A DNA stretch of 64,000 nt. It comes from Apus apus (lineage: Eukaryota > Chordata > Aves > Apodiformes > Apodidae). Made by a program: the position numbers and the translations under genes. The stretch lies in the NCBI RefSeq assembly GCF_020740795.1, contig NC_067282.1, forward strand, positions 151,080,858 through 151,144,857, read 5' to 3'. Positions 55,641 through 64,000 of this stretch are shown piece after piece. Numbering within the stretch: the first letter of the stretch is position 1; every line of letters begins with the position of its first letter. The notes below the pieces were generated by a model. It was not told the DNA's origin and did not search any database. It saw only the letters and a program-made list of their open reading frames with translations.

Positions 55641-58600
55641 GAGACCAAAAGATGCTGAGTACTAATAATTTATTTTTTTCTGTAACCTAGCCCTGTGCTC
55701 TGCGTCACTCCAGGGACAGAAGATCACCAGTGTCAAGACAAGGGAAGGAGCAAGGGCACCTGGTTGATGACAAGGTTCAGGGCAATCTTTCTAGAGACAG
55801 GTGGCCACTGGTTTTGAAACCACACATGTCAGATCATACAACACTGCCCAAGGACCTTGTTGATGGTCTAGATGCCAAACTGCTTCCATTTGCCTAAATT
55901 TGCTAAGCTTCCCTGATGTATTTCTTCCCTCACTGAAGATACTCACTAAAAATTTGTCATACTAAAACGGAAGTATAGTCTTAGAAGTAAGCACTACTCA
56001 GGCCCTCAAGAATGCAAGAGATTGCAGGTTTAAGAGAGTTCTAACAAAAAGGGCTGAAATTAGGGAGTGCTAATGCTTTCCTATCACAGCCACTCATTCA
56101 AACCCAGCCTCGGTCATTAGTAACTGCAAGTGGTTCCTGCCTGCTGGGTTTTTCATTGAGCTTCATAAAAAGAGGTGGAATTGAGAGGATTCTTAAGCCA
56201 ATGGTCAGATGCCAACATCACAGCCCCTCAATACAATTCTCAGAGGAGTTGAATGGATTATGAACAGCACCTTTTTCACTTGGTCTAAGTATTTTTTCTC
56301 CAGGGTCCTCTCCTAGTGATGAGTAGCTTGCCTCACTGCTATCGCAGCTGTAGCTTTTTTGTGCATACGTGGAAGAGTTTACTCTTCTGGGCTGCCAATT
56401 CAGTAGCTTTCAGTACCAGCTCGAGAGCCAGGGGGATGATAAAGTGCAGCCTTTTGCCCAGCTCTTTACAAAAGGAACTGTCAGCCATTCTGGATGAGAA
56501 GAGAGACGTCTCCCATCCCTTGCAGTCCAAAAGATGCAACAGACTAACTTTCATAATGGTAGAAAGATATATTGATTTATCACAGTTCCTGTTCCCATTT
56601 AAAGAAACTACTTGTCTATTTTGTATGGCATTTTATTTTAGTGTTTTGCCTTTTCCCCCCAACCTTGGTTCACAGTATTAGTGCAAGTAAAGTGACCAGT
56701 TTTAGCCTAGCTCTTCCAAAATAGACATTTCTTTTCCTGCTACTTGGCATAACTGTACAATTTTCTGCTCTCAGAAATGTAGTAATGTCTTTACTAGAAG
56801 GCTGACTTTCAGGTATCAAAAGACCCTCTAAATTCTGATCAGACAAAACCCAGGCTACTCACCATTTATGGTCATTTGCAAACAAAAAACACCTTCTCAA
56901 AGAGCAGCCGTCAAATTGCTCATGTCCTGGCCAGATCCCAACCTGGTAAACTTTATTTGCAGTTTGAATTGGAATATTCTTTTTCACTCCCAACCCTAAA
57001 GCTTTCTGCAGGCTATTAAACAGATGCCACATGTCATACCAGATGTGCATTTCCTAAAGTAATTCCCACTGTATATAGAGAGAACTAATCTGAAGCCCTT
57101 GTGGGAAGTAGTAACACCTGCTGTTGACTTTGGATCACTGTAAAGATATTTCCAATTTCTTTGGGGTAAGAAGACTACATAGATGCAGAACATCTCTACA
57201 GGCCAGAAGAGTCTGTGATTCCTTTAAGATGGGAATCTGCCTGCTCTCTTCAATAGGAGATGTATTTCAGACTAAGTCTGAAGAGTAAACATATTTTTCC
57301 ATCCTGAAAAGTATTGCAATTGCAAATATTCTTCTATTCCTGCACCCATACAAATCTACTGGAAGGTCTCTCTCTTCAGTTTGAACAACAGAAAAAAACA
57401 CACAGTGGGGTGCTGAACCTCCCCCCAGGACAGTTTAATCCCAAATGGTATAACCCTGAAAAAAATCCACATTTTCAGTGGATGGGAATTTTGCTACAGA
57501 CAGTTCTAAGCAGAAGCTGCTACTGCAAAAGAGACTTGGAGGTATTTGGCTCCTGCCAGGCATTGTTTCTCGGTTTGATTAAGCTCTTAATCTTGTGTTT
57601 CCTCTGTGGGTACAAAGCTCCAGGAAACTGCCTTATTCCGATGCCTAGAGGGAAATAAGATTCAACTTCAAATGAACAACAATCACCACTCCATTTTTTA
57701 TCATAATCTGGGGGGAAACGTATCATGAACAGCGGCAGCTTGATACCTCCAAAAATCAACTTTGGGAGTCAGAATTTAAGAATCTGTCAGAGCTAATCAC
57801 TTCAAATAATGCTGCAATAGAAGATTGGACTTGCCACAAGAAGCAAGCAATTGCAGTAGGAGATAAAAAGATTACATGCTGAATGATCTGATGTGAATAA
57901 GAAAGATGCTATTCTTAAAGCCCTGAGCTCCCATGATGCAGTATTTCAGCTTTGGGCTGAAATGGTAAAGCTAAACCAGAATTGTGCACTGATAACGTCA
58001 GAGCAATCAGCCACTGGGATGGGAAGAGAATTCCTACTTCAAAAACATATTTTTTTTCTTGAATTGAGATTGTTAGTATTTTAAATAGCAGCAACTGGAG
58101 CCACTGAATTCCAGCTGCGCTGTGCGAGGCTTTATTCCATACATTACCATACACAGCCATCGCCCCAGGGACCATAGATGTAAGAATGGTTGGAGAGGAC
58201 ACAGGGAAGAAATTATCTGCCTGATGCTAAATATCAAATCAGGATAAGAGGCGAAAACACAACACAGGGTCCTAGCATTCTACCTGCTTCTGCCAAGCAT
58301 CCCCCAAAGCTGTCTCTCCCTGAGGGTTCACATTTTGCGTTAAAGGAATCTCACCCGGATGAGACTTGACCGTGGTGGACATGGGGAAGAAAATTATTGT
58401 GAAAAAGCAAATTCCACGGGTTAATTACCTGTTCTGCTTTTCACCTCTGAAATGGGAAGCGTTTTGGAATGGAGCGTGGAAAGAGACATTCCTAAGGGAA
58501 CAGGGAACGAGCACAGGTCTTCCTAAGATACATATGGTCACTTTTTCAGGGAGTTAAAAACTGCTCAGCAGCTGCTCAAACATCTGAAGAACAGCAAGTA

Positions 58601-61600
58601 TCAGCTGCAGTGAAACCTGGGCAGGCAGGCTGCATTCAACACTGGTCGAGCTGTGCTCAGGAAAGGTGAATTCAACAGAGAAAGGAGTTTCTTAGGAAGA
58701 TTAAAGAAATGCTGTCACATGTGAGAGCCCATCTGTAGATTCTGGCTCCAGCTAAACACAGCAGGAAGAAAATGTCAGCTTGGGAGAGAAGCTGTGAAAG
58801 CTACAGGCTGATGTTAAAAAAGCAGCAAATGAGCAGAAGTTTTCCTTAACTTTTAACCTTAGAGCAACCCACTGACAGGACTAGTGAGGTAAAAACCAGC
58901 AATGCCTTTAAAATAGAGCTGGGACATCTTGTGAACTGGATATGCATGTGCTTCTCTGTGGAATGGAGTTAATTGGTCCTTCCTAGCCTTTGTTCCTAAG
59001 GAGACACTGCTCTTCTTCAAAAGATACTTTTCCAGGGAGGAAAAATGAAAAAAAAGAAAAAGAAAGATATAAAAAGCTCAGAAATCTTGTGAAGTCTCTT
59101 TCCTATTGGAATGTCATGAAATCCTTTACAAAAGTGTGAATATCTCGTAATGTCTTGGAGAGGCTCTTGTGATCATTGAGTCATTTAGTCTTTATTGTTT
59201 TTTTAGCTGGACCTTTCACATTTCTAAGAATTACTTCTAAAACCTGAATCCTTTTGGCCAAAAAAAAAAAGCAACCCTAAACTTCCCTCAAGATGCAGCA
59301 AACTGAAAGAAAAACTATCATCATCTGAAAAGCAAGCCAGTGAACTGCAGTTATCCTGGAGTTCGTAATAGACATATTTATAGCAATCTTTTGACCCCCC
59401 TGAAGATGATTCATTTTCAGAGAAAGTTTAAAGCCTGCCTTTAAAGGATATTTTCTCTACCACATACATCCATATCTGCTGCTTCTGGGGGAAAAAAAAA
59501 TAATACTATATACTGTATTGGTATATTAATCACACATATGTGATAATTACTCTTGCTAATGCAGCATAACAATACAATACAGAATTAAGGTAGAGGCCTG
59601 ATTACATGTCAATCGGCAAGGACTGAGCCACTATATTTAGATGCTGACTAATTTGGGAGGGTGCTTATCCATCTTCCTGAGGGATTTCTGTAGCTCCCTT
59701 TTCTGAGGTATCTGAAGACTTCACAGCTACCTGGGTGTTTCGCTTCCAGTGTTCCTGCAAGACTGGAAAGTGCTGATTTACCCTGTCCCATGCCTGCTTC
59801 CCTGGGGTTCCCTGCCTCTGCTTACCATGGCTGCTTGAAGGTACTACCCTTTCTCCTGGCACTTCCAAGAGTGGCTAAGTCCTGGATGCTGTGCCCTTGC
59901 TCCTGGTGTAACCTGAGCAGGGCTGAGCTGAAGGACATGTCCCAAGAAATATGCACCTGTAATGATAGGCATCTGATTTCTCTGGTACCATCACCCAGGT
60001 GTATGCTTAAGCTATGCATCCTAAAATATTGGCTTGATTTAAATGAGCCTGATTCTGAGTTAACATACGGGTACTTTATTTTTCTCCCACAGTAGAATGT
60101 AAGACGGGAGGAGATCTTGAGTAAGTGTAAAAGCTCACCTTCACGTTCCTCTTAAGAGTGCCCCAGGGTGAATCTCCAGTCCAGGGCACTGTGTTCCATC
60201 TGCAAGGAAGCAACCTTACTTAGGGAACATGGGGTCCCCACATCCACACTGCTGCTGAGACACATTTGCTGGGAACTGGGAAAAAAAAAAACTACTGCTC
60301 ACATCAAAGCTGAGAAGCCACAGTTTCAAAGCTCTCAGGGACAGCAGAAGTCAGTTCAGCAGTGCCTTGCTTTGACTGAAAAATCTCTGTCTGGACTCAC
60401 TCAGGGACTTGTAGCCAAAGCCTTTTTAGGAGCCTGTGAACTGACAGTGCAGGCAGACCCACCAGTGACAAAAGCTGGAGGAGTCAGCAAAAGGCTGGCA
60501 GAAAGGTTGGCAAGGAGAGGCTGTGAGAGTGAAGCCAGCCCAGGAGAGCCAAGAATCGTCCATCATTCAGCCCAGAGCTATAGCAACACAAACAGACAAG
60601 ACAATCAATCTTTCTGACTTACTTGGCTACATGATGGAGGAACATTAAGCACTGCATCATCAGGTTGCTGTACTTGGAAAGGTATTTCAAGTCCACCGTG
60701 TACTGAACCAGAGCGTACTGAGCAAGGCTGGATGGGAGGTTATTGATTGATTCTTAAAGAGACAACTAACTCCTCAGTGTAGCAAGAAAGAACCACACAT
60801 AAAGATTGCACACGTGAGCTATAGAGCTCTTACACTCCTTTAATCAGGCCCCAGGATCCAGGCAATGAAGCACAGCTGAATGTGTCTGGCAAGAATGCAA
60901 TCCCACAGAGCACAAAGAGAGCTTGTGGCATGTAAGGTTAGAGGTGGCTGAGCCAGAGGACATGGGAACTCAATCTCCTTTCAGCACAGGGACCTGTCCA
61001 TCCCTGCTTTGTAACAGGTGGATGACCAAATAACAGGATGGTATTTGCCCTGCTCAGAAATGTCAGGTCACCATTGCAAGGGCAGCCGGCCGAAATGAAT
61101 GTGATTGTAAAGTCACCACATTTAGCTATGATTAAGACTAGCAAACAAGAAAGTTTAATTTATTGCTGTTATTCATGGTTTGGTTTTTTATTTGGTTTTA
61201 AGTTTTGCTTTTAAGTTTCTTTTCTGGAAAAGGAAGTAGCTACTTGTTGGCTCCTTGACAGATTTGCAATGAGTTACAACCCAGAATAAAGAATAGGAAG
61301 TAAGGTATTTATTTTTGCTAATCAAGAGAATAACCTGTGCATATGCTTAAACATGTTAGTTTATTGGAACTGCCATTCATAATTCTCTAAATTGTTACAT
61401 TTTACAAATTCCTAATCTATGTAAAGATCATTTTGGACATAGATTGGGAGACAGCTGAGAATACAGAAAGTTAACATTTAAACTGCTATCATTAGCTAAT
61501 TCAAACAGCACTAGATGTTCTGGATAGAAGTCACTTATCAAAATACTTTACATTTAAACATACGGTTTGTTCTGCAAAGAAAACAAGCTAATGGAAATTA

Positions 61601-64000
61601 TTTTCCTTCTGGGGTTCATCAGGATGTTAGAACTAGTAGATCTCAGCCTAACTGTTAGTTCTGGCTTCAAAAAGAAATACAAACTGCCTTTTTCAATGTC
61701 TACTCTTCTTAGCTTTGAGTGGGTTAACTGTTGGCCTGATGTAAACTGGAAACAAAAGAAGAGAAAATGTTACTCAGCTGCAAAACGGATCTCAGTTGAC
61801 AAAGCAATCCACCACTTCAGTAAACTTTCACTCCTGGTAATTGGCCAGCTCAGCCAGTTTTTAAAATCTAAAGCAGTTCATCTCTCCTGACAACTGTTAT
61901 TTTTAAACCTTGGTCCTTCACCTTTCTTACCCCCCAGGGGAAACAGTCCGGATCGTTAAGGCTAATAGCAGCCTCCCCAGCCCATCCTGTGTCCTCCTGC
62001 TCACCCCAAGCTGTGAAGGCAGCTGGGTAGGGTGCAGCCAGGTGCAGCTGGCACCTCTTGCATGGGGAGAGGGAAGGGGAAACAGGCAGAAGATGCTACA
62101 GGCAGATGCTGTGGCAGAGGAGAAGACAGCTTGCCCAGCTGGCCCACCCTGAGTTAGGTGCCTAAGCAATTAATTGGGAGAATTAGGGTTTGTAATTGGT
62201 TTCCTCATAGACTAAGACAGTGCCTAAACTAGCCAATATGTGTCTGAAAAGAGAGTTACGGCTACAGCCCATCCTCCTCAGGTGATTTGCTGACTCAGTC
62301 GCTGGATAAATACTGCAAAAGACCAAGGTGCTTGAATACCACTGCAAGGAACAGATAGGGACTGACTGCATTTTAAAGCATGCACGTAACCGTGACTTAT
62401 TTTTGTTCTGAAAGCAATTTATGATCATCACATATGGATGCTTTCGAATGCAACCCCAAAATAACAACCTCCAGTTGGTTGGGAGAGAGAGTAAAGCAAA
62501 GCTGTAAACAGCTGAATTTTCCAGAGAAATAAGCAGCAGTTAGGAGGTCCTAATCAAAGGCTATTTCATGTATTTATATGCATTATTAGACTTCTAGAGG
62601 AGGAAGTATGACTTGGAAATTCCCCATCTCTGTAATTTCTTCTAGCAAGTAAGTGTTGGATGGAAGCTACATGGTGTCTCACCACCAAGTCTCAGATGCT
62701 GGGGGAACACTGCTTAGCAGGTGCTGAGGACAGAATCTCAAAAGTGGTTCCTACAGATTTGGAAGGTGCATAAATCTGCCATGGTTGCTGGGAAGAGTGC
62801 CCAGGGACCACACCAAGAGTCACACCAGGCAGTCAGTGCTGTAGGCTAGAAAAAGAGACAGAAAACTGCCCTTGACACAAAGCAACTATGGCTATACCAT
62901 GAAGTTCTCCACTCCAGAGAGAGCTCTCCATCCCCTGGCCATGTGGTACAGTGAGTTGTACCTGCCTCGCTGAGAGTTACCTGCATGTGAGTGGCTGCAT
63001 CTGCATTACCTAGTGCTTGGCCTTGAGCCTCCTCAGGCACCCATGTGCACCAAAGACGTTTATTATTCCTCTTGTGTTTACTCTTCCCCCACACTCCTGA
63101 GCTTTTGAGTCTGAAACTATGAGGGTTGTGTTGCAGCCCACCAGAGAGTTTTTTATAGCTCCACATGGGGTGCATATGTTGCGTGCCTTGGAAAGCAGTA
63201 GAAGGGACATGTGAACATGCAGTGTCTGGGGGCACAATAGTGGATGGCTGTGGAAGGCTGTGTAAGCCAAGCCTGGTGCAGACTCCACCATGATGCTTGA
63301 AAAGCAGAGCTAAATGTCCATAGAAGGACACTCAGCTTTTTTCTCAGAAACAGCTGGTTTATTCATTCCCCAAGAGAGGCCAGGAGTGGGCTAATATACG
63401 TGCAGTGTGGATGATCCCATGACCAGGACTCAAAAGAAAAGCTGGGAGCTAAGTTATTTGCAGTACAGACATGCTCTCCCCTCTCCTGTCCCGTGGGGTG
63501 GAGAGACCTGACCCAGAATCACATCAGCCCTGTTCTACAGCTCGGGTGAAGGAGGCACAGATTTCACAGCCAAAGCAGCAGCCAATTCCCCTGTTCAGGT
63601 CTTGGCATCTCTTGACATGCCTTTTAGTATTAAAAACTTATTCCTCCCCTGCCTCACTCTCCACCTCTGATGTTGCCTTGGGTGCTGTTAGGGCAGGGCC
63701 TCAGTCCATTCCCAGCACAGGATGGTTATTAGTTCTTATACCAGTGCAGACTGGCTGAGTGAGCACCATTCCACCATCCAGGTGGTAACTGCAACATCAC
63801 ATTGCCCTAGCCCACGGTTTCCCCACCTTACTCTTTTCCCAAGTAAGCCATACGCACAAAGCCGACTTGCTGCACAGTGTTTGGGAGATGTCAAGTCCCA
63901 GCTCCCCCCAAACAGGCATACACAGCTTTCCAAACTACGCCAGCACTGAACAGAACTATTTCATCCATCAGCCCATGGTATTTATTTTCATCTGTCAAAA
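55641..64000. other. Gene-free intergenic DNA to the right edge
   Basis: No gene, RNA gene or repeat family recognised. Open frames of 161 codons or fewer (for example 60168-60617 +, 62846-63331 -) lack recognisable domains. Notable small motifs are a T-MARE-like TGCTGACTCAGTC at 62288-62300 and a cluster of homeodomain-type TAATT sites around CAATTAATTG (62167-62176). An AT-rich block lies at about 59490-59600. Confidence 0.5.

Noticed and set aside
60168-60617. 149-codon plus-strand frame
   Set aside because: No domain, and no evidence of splicing, promoter or polyadenylation signal tied to it.
27182-64000. RASD2 coding exons
   Set aside because: The small-GTPase motifs of a RAS-family protein (GxxxxGKS, NKxD) do not appear in any frame I examined.

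Overview
The window is nuclear DNA of a bird. Two multi-exon vertebrate genes with GT-AG introns lie among about ten truncated CR1 LINEs, several of which end in the ATTCTATGAT-type 3' tail typical of birds, and one solo ERV-type LTR is present. Introns are short. The heme oxygenase-1 reading gives 296 residues, the length I recall for chicken, but with residue differences that suggest another bird; I cannot name the species.

Layout. Positions 1-7100 hold no supported coding gene. This stretch is the upstream region of HMOX1 and carries three separate groups of antioxidant-response/MARE-type motifs (about 1043-1156, 2444-2512 and 5692-5719), with a truncated CR1 between the second and third groups. 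HMOX1 follows on the + strand: CACGTG E-box and TATA box at 7120-7142, ATG at 7293, five coding exons, stop at 13015-13017, polyadenylation signal at 13592. Positions 13625-16345 contain a CR1 that has been split by a 540-bp solo LTR. A CpG-rich promoter with E2F and CCAAT sites (16640-16860) then leads into MCM5, also + strand: ATG at 17106, 16 coding exons that join to 734 residues with every phase closing, stop at 26451-26453, polyadenylation signal at 26690. The order HMOX1-MCM5 on one strand matches the vertebrate synteny block TOM1-HMOX1-MCM5-RASD2, but neither TOM1 nor RASD2 is visible here.

The remaining 37 kb (27.2-64 kb) contains no coding gene I can recognise. It holds CR1 fragments, including a striking near-identical inverted pair at 49.0-50.2 kb, low-complexity tracts, and one candidate regulatory module at 36.6-36.96 kb (E-box, two CCAAT boxes, two RFX X-box-like palindromes and a TATA-like box).

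The two genes do unrelated jobs. HMOX1 is a stress-inducible, ER-anchored enzyme that degrades heme. MCM5 is a subunit of the MCM2-7 replicative helicase. Their visible promoter motifs fit these roles: NRF2/BACH1-type sites and a TATA box for HMOX1, and E2F/CCAAT sites in a CpG island for MCM5. I found no evidence for a novel multi-gene system. The observations most worth checking are the spread of ARE clusters, the dual X-box module, the CR1 inverted pair, and a NAGNAG acceptor directly after the MCM5 Walker B motif.
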